Position numbers and translations under genes: made by a program. This document shows positions 33,229 through 43,604 of a stretch of 64,000 nt of DNA, one piece after another (position 1 is the stretch's first letter; each line of letters starts with the position of its first letter). Location: the NCBI GenBank assembly GCA_011037195.1, contig JAAEAF010003396.1, positions 1 through 64,000 of the forward strand, written 5' to 3'. A model generated the notes under the pieces. That model was not told the DNA's origin. It saw only the letters and a list, made by a program, of their open reading frames with translations, and did not search any database. This stretch comes from Triatoma infestans (taxonomy: Eukaryota > Arthropoda > Insecta > Hemiptera > Reduviidae).

Positions 33229-33920
33229 TCCTCAGACTATATTGATGAATGACTATTCTTTAAAAAAACAACTATAAACAATGAGTTCTTAGAAACTTTT
33301 TTATTTATTTACTTTTAGAAATTATGAACAAAAAAAAACAATTGAAATTATCTATATTATCTTCTCAATTTCAATACTAATTCATGGAAATTAAAGAATT
33401 TATTGCAATAAATAAATAACGTTTTCAAAAATTCAAAGTTTTCAGAGATAAGATTGAAGTTCCGCTTCTCACGGATTAGTCTCTCTTTAAGTTGAAAATG
33501 TTTTTTTCTTTTAATTATGTATTACAACTTTTTATGCTGAATAACCAATAAAATAAGTGAAAAAAAATATGAAGGTATAATAAAATAAATTAAAAAAAAT
33601 AAATAAATAAATAAATCACATAATAATCCTCTTTTAGAAGATCAAAAATAGAATATAGAATACTTTATAAATTTGTTTAAATAATGAAACAAAACAGCTT
33701 GAGCAGATAATATCCATTGGGAGTACTGTGTATTTCCATCTGTAACAATTAAAAATAATAGATTTTAAAATTGTTAATCTATTAAGGTAAAAATATGGAT
33801 TATTTTCTTTATTGTAAGAGAAGTTATTGCGTTTCTTTTAGAGAAATTGAGTTTTTAATCAAGCTGTGTGATTATAGAACCCCATAGGCCGAAAAATATA
33901 TAACACATATATATATATTT

Positions 33921-34187
33921 GTCCCCTCACGTGTTGGTCTAGTGGGCTAGCGCACTCTACTTTCGTGCGAGAATTCAGGGTTTGAATCCCCTGAGGGCAA
34001 AGTCCAGTGTTCACCGATCATCGTGATAAAAAATGGGAAGCTACAGTTAGTAGCGCCGCGTAGGTAGCGAAGGCCGGAACTAAACGGCATGAGGAACTGC
34101 GGCGTGCTTACCACATGCCCCCTCACTATTCAAATCGCCGTCTGGCAAGGCTTGGGCCCTTCATGGACTGTTGCGCCATATGATTTT
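33921..34187 (+). mobile_element. tRNA-like SINE, family 2, copy 2
   Basis: Same order of A box (GTTGGTCTAGTGGGCTAGCGC), B box (GGTTTGAATCCC), body and GTTGCGCCATA end as 32970-33228, bracketed by TATATATAT runs on both sides that may be the target. Confidence 0.75.
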
Positions 34188-34586
34188 TTATATATATATA
34201 TATATTTGTACAATGTTACTAATACATTAATATTAATATTTGAATAAGCTGTTTCGATTGTTTTTCAGAAATTACGACACTTAGATTATAAGTTACAGTT
34301 TAACTATAACAATTAGCAATAATGCAAATTAAGATATACCATAATATAGTATAAACCAAAGAACGCTATAATCAAAGACGTCGCGTGAATTATGAAGGTC
34401 AATGTGCAAATCAGTGGCGGCTGATACATAAGCACTTGGACACTGCAGAACCCTCCACCCCCACAAAAAAAACTACAAAAATTAATTTTTAAATTTATGA
34501 TAAAAAAAAAAGATAATTACATAACAATTATTTAAATACCATTAATAAATCCGTTTTTTTTTTTTTTTTTTTTTTAATTTCGTTTA

Positions 34587-34638
34587 TCGCCGTCTGACAA
34601 GATTTGGCCCTTCATGGACTGTTGCGCTATAGGCTTTT
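34587..34638 (+). mobile_element. SINE family 2, 3' fragment
   Basis: Only the last 50 bases are present (CGTCTGACAAGATTTGGCCC to TGTTGCGCTATAGGC), preceded by a poly-T run. Confidence 0.6.
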
Positions 34639-34800
34639 TGGCGCAATTGTCCGACATCGGATTTGGCTTGATTTCCGACAAGCTTCGTTTGCCTTAATAA
34701 TGTAACCCAACTAGTGCTATTTTAACCGCTCGCTGGGCAGCGTTGATTGTAATTGAATTGATATTATAAGTTATATTATAAAAAAATATATATATATTTT

Positions 34801-34928
34801 TACTTTCTCTTACTCCTAGTAAGAGGAAGTATTGAAATCGTGTCAAATTTTCGACATTAAGTTTTCACCGGAAATATCCGTTTTGAGGTCCCCTGAGTCA
34901 AAAAAAGTGGTTTTTAGCAAATGGTCTG

Positions 34929-34959
<31 letters not shown>

Positions 34960-35800
34960 GAACAGCATAGCTCAAAAACGAAAAACCGTAGAAAGTTAAA
35001 ACTTGATATTACGTTTAGGTATCAACCATGGGATCTAACGGTGCGTAATCTGTAAAAATTCCTCAACCGGAACTACCACTTTACTAGTTGGCTTTTTTTA
35101 CGTTTTTGCAATTTTCTCAAAAATGGCTCCAACGGTCTTCTTTAAACTTGGTATATCTACTACACATACTAACAGCTACAACTTTGATTTTGAACATTTC
35201 TCCGGGAAAATTCATTTAAGTGCACTTCTGGGAGAGGGGTGGGGTTAGGTTTTCATCTTAACTGCTATTTCAGTTTATTAGACAATTCTGTCATCTAAAT
35301 AATGTTAATTAAAATTATTATGTTGTTGAAATTCCGAGTTTGAAAAAAATCGATTAACCGGAAGTGCGTTTGTTTTGACACTTTATTAAATGATTTTTTT
35401 TACTTTTTCGCGATTTTCTAAAAAATGCCTCCAACGATTTTCTTGAAACTTCTTATATAAACTAAACATGCAAAAATCTACATCATTTATTTAAAACATT
35501 TCTCTGGAAAAATTGATTTAAGGGCAATTTTTATGGGAGGGGTGGGCTTACAGCTTCCTCTAAAGTGGTATAGTTGATTATACAATTATATCATCCAAAC
35601 AAAATTATTTAGAAATAAATAGATGGCCAAAATTCCAAGCTTTAAGAAAATTAGTAAGCCGTAAGTGCGCTTTTATTGAACAGTTTTTTCAGTTTTCGAC
35701 GAATTTCGTTATATTTGGTACACAAACTATAACCTTTGTCAATTATTATTTTGAGAAACGGAGTAAGAGAAACTTGTGTGAGTGTTTCACACCAGATTTT
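34801..35800 (+). repeat. TIR-ended repeat family, longest copy
   Basis: About 1 kb, from ACTTTCTCTTACTCC to GGAGTAAGAGAAACTTGTGTGAGTGTTTCACACCAG followed by poly-T. It shows TTTTCACCGGAAATATCC, GTGGTTTTTAGCAAATGG, a (TG)n run and three related modules that each end in a GAGGGGTGGG or similar block. No coding frame is present, so this is a non-autonomous repeat. Confidence 0.75.
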
Positions 35801-36202
35801 TTTTTTTTTTTTTATAGAATAAAAAGATACAATCAAATAAATATTATTTTATAGGTTTATCAAGATGGGTGTGTTAGTGTTGAATATTTAAAAAAAAAAA
35901 ATCTCAATAGACACTAAACTAACGGAAAAAATTGAAATAAAAAAACAAAGGTCCGTTGTATTCCTAACAGTATAATTCAGCAGCAAATAACACTTATTAC
36001 ATGATTTCTTAAATAAATAATTTTAAACGTTATGAAAAACGTTATTCAAAAATTTTGAATGAAGTTAAAATTCGGAAGAATAGATTTTATATTCAAATAA
36101 TTTATGTTTTTTTTATATATATGTTATTTGAGAAATCGTTTTTTTTTTTTTTTTTTGTAAAACAGAAAATATTTTAAATATCCTGGAAATGTGGTTGGTT
36201 CC
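35801..36202. other. AT-rich stretch, nothing recognised
   Basis: Poly-A and poly-T rich DNA between two repeats. No gene. Confidence 0.5.
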
Positions 36203-36813
36203 TAGACGATCAATATTCACGTCAATATATTGCACAATATTTTGCACAATAACTTGTTGGCCAACACACACTGGGCAATATTATTGCACAATACATTAGT
36301 TAATGGCTGACACTTCTGTAGAGGAACATGTGTATTCGGTTTAATTCCTTCCTGAAGTTTAGTGCCCAACGAATTAAATTTTTTCACTAATTGTGACTTA
36401 TCAGCATCCGGATACGGTATTCTCTATATTTAGGAAGCAACTGTTCGTACTGTTCATTTTTTTATTATTCAATTGCTGTCATCATTACTCTTGATATTCC
36501 ACAAAGTGGGTAAGCTTCGATACACCTCAATGCATTTTAAAATGAATTTTTTTTTTTCATCTTTTCCCTTTGTAACTCATCTTTTATAAATAAGTTGATG
36601 TTGACTCCAGAACACTGACAAGACAACTGAACTAGATTGCGCAATACTGCCCACAGACGATGCATTATTTATTACATTGCACAATAAAAAATCAAACTCT
36701 TTTTTGTTTGACTCAATATATTGTGCAATCTTTCAATCTGATGTACAGACGGTTAATATTATTGTGCAATATTAATTCTTGTGCAATATATTGACGTAAA
36801 TATTGATCGTCTA
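36203..36813. mobile_element. Non-autonomous TIR element (MITE) with subterminal repeats
   Basis: Terminal inverted repeats of about 36 bases (TAGACGATCAATATTCACG... and its complement at 36776-36813, one or two mismatches), with TA at each end as a possible target duplication. Inside there are at least seven TTGCACAATA / TATTGTGCAA motifs clustered near both ends, a layout expected of transposase-binding sites. No transposase frame is present. Confidence 0.78.
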
Positions 36814-36839
36814 ATTCTAATTTTGAAGAAAATTTGCTT

Positions 36840-37045
36840 AACCGGAAGTGCAATTTTATAGAATAGATTTTTTTTTTTCATTTTTACTTCCGTTTTATTT
36901 ATTACTTTCTCTTATCGGATTTTCGAAATTGTGTTTTCACCGGAAATATCCGTATCTCAATACGGTGTTCTGAATCCAAAAAAAGTGGTTTTTAGAAAAT
37001 GGTCCAGATGTTTATTATTTTATATATTTCTTATTTAAGTAATAG
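36840..37045 (+). repeat. TIR-family repeat fragment
   Basis: GGAAGTGCAATTTTATAGAA, then TTTTCACCGGAAATATCCG and AAGTGGTTTTTAGAAAATGG. It is cut off where the LINE copy at 37046 begins. Confidence 0.6.
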
Positions 37046-38310
37046 GCAGTATAGGGAATGGCAACCTCACGAGGCTAACGGCATTATTCGCTGTTATTCA
37101 GATGGCTCTAGGCAGGAGGGGACTGACCTGCCAGGAGCGGGAGCATGGTTGCAGGAGTTGGATAGAGGGAGTTCGGTGGCCTTGGGTGGTTTGGCCACTG
37201 TCTTCCAGTCTGAGGTGGTGGGCATTATTGAACGCTGCTGCTTTGTGGGGGAGTGGCTGGGAGAGATCAAAGAGGTACGGATTTTCTCTGATAGTCAGGC
37301 CACACTGAGGGCTTTGAGCAAGCCATGGTGGAGCTCGAAACTAGTGGGAGAATGTAGGAAAAGGCATAATGCTTTGGCTCGGGGGGTAAAGTGCGTCTCT
37401 ATTGGATTCCCAGACATGCGGGAATAGAAGGCAATGAGAGGGCGGATCAGTTGGCTAGGGAGGGATCATCATTACAATTTTGTGGTCCTGAACTAGCCCT
37501 TGCCGTCACAAAGAAGTTTCGCGACAAACAGATTAGACTTTGGGAGATGAGAGTCTTGAAGAAATGCTGGGGGGGGGCACGCAGGGGTGCCTCCTAGCTG
37601 AAAGATTTATAAAAGGAATTAAGCAGGGAGTTCCGCGTATCTCCTGTCCCTCAGTAGGACAGGTCTGAGAACCTTAGTGGGGGTAGTGACTGGACACACT
37701 TGGGTGTTTAGTCACTTGTTTAACATAGGGAGGACGTCTAGTCCCCTTTGTCAGAATTGCGATGACGGAGTCAGGGAAACGGTGTATCACTACCTATGTC
37801 AGTGTCCCCGTTTCGCCGGAACTAGGTTTCGTATATTTGGGAGGACACCACTCTCGCAGGATTGCCTGGGCGAGTTGGAGTTTGAGGATATCTTGAGATA
37901 TTGCAGATTAACCGGCAAGTTACCGGGGGAGATTAATTAAGAGGTTACGGGGGGTATCGGGGGGACTAAATAAGTGTTTAGTCACTTGTTTAACATAGGG
38001 AGGACGTCTAGTCCCCTTTGTCAGAATTGCGATGACGGAGTCAGGGAAACGGTGTATCACTATTTATGGGACACTGACATAAATAGTGTCCCCGTGTCAG
38101 TGTACCCGTTTCGCTGGTACTAGGTTTCGCGTATTTGGGAGGGCACCACTCTCGCAGGATTATCTGGGCGAGTTGGAGTTCAAGAATATCTTGGGATATT
38201 GTCGATTGACCGGTAAGCTACCGGGGGAGATTATTTAAGTGGATGATATGGGGGGCACCGGGGGGATAAAAGCCATATAGGCTTAGGTCACACGCTATCA
38301 GGCACCCGGT
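37046..38310 (+). pseudogene. I/LOA-like LINE 3' end, copy 2, with internal duplication
   Basis: Same family as 7868-9125. RNase H is almost intact in one frame (36999-37427): YSDGSRQEG, FQSEVVGI and FSDSQATLRAL, then HAGIEGNERADQLAREG after a frameshift near 37390. The C-terminal HLFNIGRT...CQNCDDG...HYLCQCPRF module occurs twice, at 37704 and again at 37974, period 270. The second copy carries a snap-back inversion at 38059-38092. Ends near GGCACCCGG at 38310. Confidence 0.8.
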
Positions 38311-38523
38311 ATAATAATAGCAATAATTATTTATTTTAACAGATTTTTGCGTGGCACTACGTGGATTGTAACAAAACTCTCCAGATTTTTTTTATTTTTT
38401 TAAATTTGACTTTAGAATTTAAAACTCATAAGGCAACATTGCTCTAGGCTGCCACTTCAATGTTTTGTGGGTACTATAAAAGAAAGTCTAATTTAATTAA
38501 AAATTAATAATCTAATAGGCTAT

Positions 38524-38912
38524 TGTAACGCAGCCACTGGTGCCATCTAGGAGAGAAAGCAGGTACCTCAAGTTCTCCTAGTGGCCGCTAGGAAGCGCTG
38601 CCGGCGCGCTCTGCCCTTTCTAGAACAATAATAAATAAACCTTCTAACCCTTCTCCACCTGTATAAATAGTGGGACTACAGAGAGGGTGAAGAGATTCTT
38701 GTTACAAACGAAGTGTACGTTTGTGGAAAGTGTATAAAAAGTGAACTTTTGTTGGTTTAAACTGTGAATTAATTATTATTAAGTGTTGTACGTGTAATTT
38801 TTCGTGTAAAACAATAAATTGATGTTTTCTTTATAGAAGTTTAGAGTATCTTATCTAAACGAACCCACCTAGAACTAGTTGCAGTAGCTAGTTAACAAGG
38901 AAAAACGTTACA
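38524..38912 (+). mobile_element. Solo LTR, second family
   Basis: 389 bases from TGTAACGCAGCC to AAACGTTACA, with inverted ends TGTAACG/CGTTACA. A TATA box (GTATAAATAG, 38661-38670) is followed by a leader, and AATAAA lies near 38813. Flanking CTAT and ATAT may be a 4-base duplication with one change. No internal retroelement sequence adjoins. Confidence 0.72.
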
Positions 38913-39449
38913 ATATGTTGTGATTGTTTTACAATTTTAAAATTCAATATAATTTAGAAAATTTTACTTACTGTTTCTAAATTCCATCCTAACCTGATTG
39001 CCAATTATCGCTTTCTCTTCATAATCAGATTCTAGAATAACCTGAAAAAGAAAATAAACAATATTTGTATCTGAATTCATCCTAGGTTATCCCTTATATT
39101 TTCGGGGGGGGCTCTTTAAATATAATGTTTTCTAATAAATAAAGTTTCTAAAAATTATTCTGTGTTTGTGAAAAGGAAAAAAATCACAGTATAACAAAAT
39201 TTAATAATTCATTTGAAGTACTACTAAAGGAAAGAACCAACACGACCCCGTCGAAATTAATTAACCAAAAGAATCAGTTTACACAAAATATCTATTTATT
39301 TGAGAAAAAAACACTCTCGGGTCCAAGTTTGGCCATATTAGCGCTAGCAAATGTGACAACTGATCTAGAATAAAAGGATCTTACTTTCATGTTAAGCAAT
39401 ATATATTTTTTCTAAAACAGTTGAAAAAATTAAAAAAAAAAAAAAAAAT
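38913..39449. other. AT-rich stretch, nothing recognised
   Basis: No coding frame or element border found. Confidence 0.5.
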
Positions 39450-40300
39450 CTGGCGTGAAACACTCACACAACTTTCTCTCACCCCATTTTTCCAAAAATT
39501 GTAATTGACAAACTTTATATTTTAGTGTACCAAATTTAATAAAATTCGTCGGTGATTTTATGGAGAAAATTGCGAAAAATGAAAAAAAAAAAAAAAACTG
39601 TTCAGTAAAAACGCACTTCTGGTTTTACAAATTTTCTTGAAACTCGAAATTTTGGTCATCTATTTATTTTTAATTAATTTTGTTTGGATGGTAGGTAGAA
39701 TTGTATAATCACCTATGTTAATACTTTACAGAAAAACATAACCCCACCCCTTCCTCAAAAGCCCCCTTAAATAACTTTACCAGGAGAAATGTTTCAAATA
39801 AAAGTTGTAACTCTTTTATTCATATTACTTGTTTAAAGAAAATCGTTGGAGCTGTTTTCGAGAAAATACGAGAAAACTAAAAAGTACATTTCAGTGAAAA
39901 TGCACTTCCGGTCATCCGATTATTCGGAATTTTGAAATTCGGGATTTCAACAATACATTTAATTGGAAAATTAATATTATTTTGATGACAGAATTGTATA
40001 GTGAATTGAAAATAGCTTTCAGAGGAAAACCTAACCCACCCTTCCCCCAAAAGTGCCCTTGAATTTATTTTCCCAGAGAAATGTTTCAAATAAATGTTGT
40101 AGAGCTCTTTGTGTGCCTAGTTTGAAGAAAAATCGTCGTTTTAAAGGTCTAAAGCGTTCTAAAGGCCACTCGGATATTCAAGTAAAACTCCCATCACCTT
40201 GTCTATGCCCAGCCCAATTAACCATTTTAATGAAAATTTCTTGATTAAATTATATTAATTAGAGTACAAGAAATTCATGTGAGTGTTTCACACCAGTTTT
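39450..40300 (-). repeat. TIR-ended repeat with both long termini
   Basis: This copy shows the complete ends: CTGGCGTGAAACACTCACAC after a poly-A run on the left and GTGAGTGTTTCACACCAG before a poly-T run on the right. It has two to three internal modules (GAAAAACCTAACCCACCCTT, GCCCCCTTAAATAA). It indicates that the family is a TIR-type element, possibly favouring poly-A/T targets. Confidence 0.72.
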
Positions 40301-40639
40301 TTTTTTTTTTTACCAACTTTCGAAAAATAATTAGGCTAAAAAGACGTCGTATTTCTAGTAAACCGGTTTATATTGAAAAAGGTATAAGTGGAAAGCGTAA
40401 TTCTTTCCTTCCTCAGATCCCCCACGTTTCAAATGAAAGTTTGAAAGCTCTTTTTATGATTAATTGATATACCAAGTTTGAAAAAAAAAAATCGTTAGAG
40501 AAAATAGCAAAAAACTGAAAAAATATTCAAGTCAACTAATTTTTGACCAAAACCCTTAAATGATCACGTTCCCTGGTGGTAACAACTAAACAAAAGTTTC
40601 AATTTTCCTGAATTTTTCAGGCTTTTTAGTTATGCTGAA

Positions 40640-42370
40640 CCAGGACACAAGAGGGATAAGTCAGAGTGCCTTGTGCGTCTCTGTCCTCTTTAACTCCCCA
40701 AGTCAACCCCACCTCCACGCGGTGTGATCCGGGCCCTCCCTTGGGAGGTGGCGAACAGGGTAATGACGGGTCGGAGTAAACTCCCTCCGGTCTTCCACTT
40801 TCCTCCTCCTTTCCTTGGTATCCTGTCATGTCCTTTTATAGGTATCTCCATCCAAGCTGAGAAGTGATACGCGTCGAGACTGGATGCGTACAGGGTGTTT
40901 AAACATATGTGCGGTAGCGGTCAACTTGGGGAACCGGGCAACACCCCATTGTAATGTAGCCTTCCTGTGGTAAGAGGCTCCTACAGGCGACCGTTTAATT
41001 CCTCAACACTCGTGGGACCAACATGAGCGAACCATCCAAAAACAAAAATAAGAATTCGAGAAAAAGGGGCGAGGTTAAAGGCTTGCTCAGCTCTCGTCAT
41101 CGGCAGGTGATTCCCAAGGCTCTAGGGAAAGAACACCAGCCATGACAGAAACTACGGGGGGCAATCAGTCCGCCCCGGTTGAAGGGAGTTATGAGAGGGT
41201 GGTGGCTGGAGGGTCTGGCTGTCTAGGCTCTTCTTCAGCGTACCCCCTTGGAGAAGTTTCTTCGAGAATTAGGGGCATCAAGATCACTCCCAAAAGGCCC
41301 AGTGGAGCCCAGTGGAAACAGGAGGCAAGGCGCAGGGCGGCTGCTGGAGAGAGGGAGTAGATACCTAATTCCATGTGGAAGAGGATGCAGCGGGGGAGAG
41401 CCTCTTCCAAGGAACCGGTGAGAGCTGGCGTGGCTGGGGCTTCGTCCGCCCGGGGTAGTACCGGCGGGGCTGTGGGGAGGGTGGTACAGGTGGCCGCCCC
41501 CCCGTATCCCTGCGGACTCCCAAGTGGGTACGGTCGGAGGTGAGCACGCCAAGCACCGATCCGAGCGTGTCTGAAAGGGTAAGAGGGCAAGGAGTCCTGA
41601 CGAGGTTCCTTCGTGTTCCTTCAGGGATGCCCTTAGCTCGCACCGTATGGCGATCGCTCTCGAGGCGTATCCTAGCGACCGGCTGACAGAAAGTCAGGCG
41701 GAGCGGATACAGGCTGAGATCGTCGCCAGCATAGTTGGCGAGAGCAGGCCCCAGTTCAGGGGGTGCTACTGGTCCAGGGGAGTACTCGTTGTTGTTTGCA
41801 ACAATGAGGGGCTACGCGTCTCTGGCTGGAGCAGGTGGTCCCCTTTCTTCAGGTTGGGAAGGGAGGCTGAGGGTTGGGTTCGCCAGAGATATACTTAGGT
41901 CAGCTAAAGTATCCGTATGGGTATCTGGCTCTCTGAGGGAGGCATCTCCTGCGGTCGTCTTGGACAAGCTCCGCATTCAAAATGAGGACTTGGAGACGGC
42001 GGACTGGAGGCTTATCAGTAGAAAAGTGGAGACTCAGGGGCAAACCCTGGCCTTCGATGAGGCAGATCAGATCCTGGAAAGACTGAGGAGGCTTTCCTCG
42101 GATGGATCTCGTCAGGTTCCGGGTGATATCCAAGCCCAAAGAAGATGGACAGGAAGGCGAAGGACCCCACATTCCGATCGTTGCAATCGGCAGATTGCGG
42201 TACGAGATCTTCAGCAAGTTGAGACCGGAAGAAATCGTACTCCAAGAAGGACTAGTGGGGAAAGTTCTAGACCTCATGAAGAGGGGGGCTTCTCTACTAG
42301 GTATGGAGAGGTTGGCACAATAAGCCAAAGCTGCGTTGCTTGGGTTCGAGTCCCCACCCTCCCTGTGTCA
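40640..42370 (+). mobile_element. LINE with ORF1 fused to its 3' end (ORF2 deleted)
   Basis: GC-rich, with a 5' UTR-like leader (40640-41020), then ORF1 from ATG 41023 (MSEPSKNKNKNSRKRGE), broken by frameshifts. Its middle and C-terminal parts read LTESQAERIQAEIV, GVLVVVCNNE and SVWVSGSLREASP (41647-42110), as in gag-like ORF1 proteins of I/R1-type LINEs. Right after the ORF1 end at about 42175 the sequence jumps to the C-terminal tail of ORF2 (RLRYEIF, VLDLMKRG) and the 3' end shared with 25870-26720. All of endonuclease, reverse transcriptase and RNase H is missing. Confidence 0.75.
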
Positions 42371-42614
42371 TTCTATTCTATTCTAGATACAATTAGTTGT
42401 TACAAGAAGTTACTTATTAGGAGAACGCAATATTTAACGCGAGAGGAAAGTGTGGCTTTTGTGCAGTTGTTCCAAAAGGGTTGCGCTTTGTTTCGCAGCG
42501 GCGAAATCAAGTTCAAGCGTATGCAAAAGTATCACTACACTGACCGGTCAAATAAATAAAATTGTGCTTTATAAAATTGCGCATATTGTTACATTTAGAA
42601 AATACGTAGTGTTG

Positions 42615-42795
42615 GTAGTAGTAATGAGCATGGACTTGTAAGTGGGAGGATCCCAGTTCGAGTCCCGGGTATAACTGTTAAATTTTATATTCATTTAAAA
42701 AAATACTAATGTTAAAGTAGGTATTTCCGCCCTCGTCTACGACACCTAATTTGGTAGCTGGACACTAAGCCCGCCTGAAAAAAATAGGCATTACT
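42615..42795 (+). mobile_element. Possible SINE-like retroposon
   Basis: GAGCATGGACTTGTAAGTGGG followed by CAGTTCGAGTCCCGGGT, a B-box-like motif, then a body ending AGCCCGCCTGAAAAAAAT. The A-box region is weak and no second copy was found in the window, so it is tentative. Confidence 0.4.
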
Positions 42796-42844
42796 TTACT
42801 TTTTATATATATATAGCTTTCAGAAGTGACCATTATCTGGACTG

Positions 42845-43181
42845 CTAAAAGTGGTCGTCAGATCTGAAGCCGTCATAATATTTGTATATAAAAATGGTAC
42901 TAACCCAATTCGGACTGTCACCATTAATATTTTCCATAAACCAGTTGATTAGTTTCGCTACCCTAATATAAATATGAACTGTGAGATTTTTTTTTCCACC
43001 TAAAGGCCTACTTTGCAATTTCAGACCAGTTAGATATTCATTACATAACAATGGAGAACCAGGTTCAAAGAATCCATCATCAACTCCATTATCAATTACA
43101 CATAAGTTCAATGTACTAAATTTCATTTCTGGTATTTTTCTTTTGCATACTTCATATGGTAAAGGATTCACTGTTTTATTC
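42845..43181 (-). CDS. Serine protease homolog, last exon
   Basis: C-terminal exon of a chymotrypsin-fold (S1) protein, TTTTTCAG acceptor (one base into a codon) to TGA. VCKRKIPEMKFSTLNLCV fits the EC...ITENMLCAG region. VDDGFFEPGSPLLCNEYLTG lies where DSCxGDSGGPLxCxxxLxG should be, and YIRVAKLINWFMENI is the usual C-terminal YTxVxxYxxWI helix. The catalytic GDSGGP is FEPGSP: the serine position is proline, so the product is expected to be catalytically inactive, like clip-domain or other protease homologs in arthropods. The cysteine on each side is kept. A 27-residue tail follows the helix. Upstream exons were not identified with confidence; a signal-peptide exon on this strand at 53414-53520 is a candidate first exon. 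Confidence 0.65.
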
Positions 43182-43604
43182 CTGAAAAATTTTTTATTAA
43201 TATTAGAAAAAAGCAATGAAATTTTTATTGATCAATTTTATAAAGGGGGATCTAGGACGCAAGACTAATTAATATATCAGTAAGGCATACAAATATTACT
43301 CTACTCCCTTGTCATATGGATATGCTACCCAAACTGATCGTACTCCTCTGAAGTGAAAATATCCACAAGATCTATAAGTATTCACCTAAACCCTATAGTT
43401 CAGAGTGGAAAGCAGGTTTAAAATATTGAAATTAATCAGTTACTAATTATTTTTATTTTTCCAAAGAATGGGGTCCCTAACCATCTTCAGTGGATCTCTT
43501 ACACAAAATAGAATTATTTGTTGATTTTATACGAAGCTCTACAACTATACAGTGCATCAGACCCATAAAAAAACAAAAAAAAAAAAAGAGTATTAATGTG
43601 GAGT

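Noticed and set aside
32970..34187. Two tRNA genes at the A/B-box motifs
   Set aside because: Both are followed by the same 200-base body and end, so they are SINEs.
34921..34965. TG microsatellites (also 27860-27900 and 50295-50335) as regulatory or Z-DNA sites
   Set aside because: They recur at the same place in each copy of a repeat family and have no independent support.
41189..42328. Long - strand open frames (proline/serine/arginine-rich)
   Set aside because: They mirror the ORF1-bearing LINE on the + strand; composition follows the codons of the other strand.
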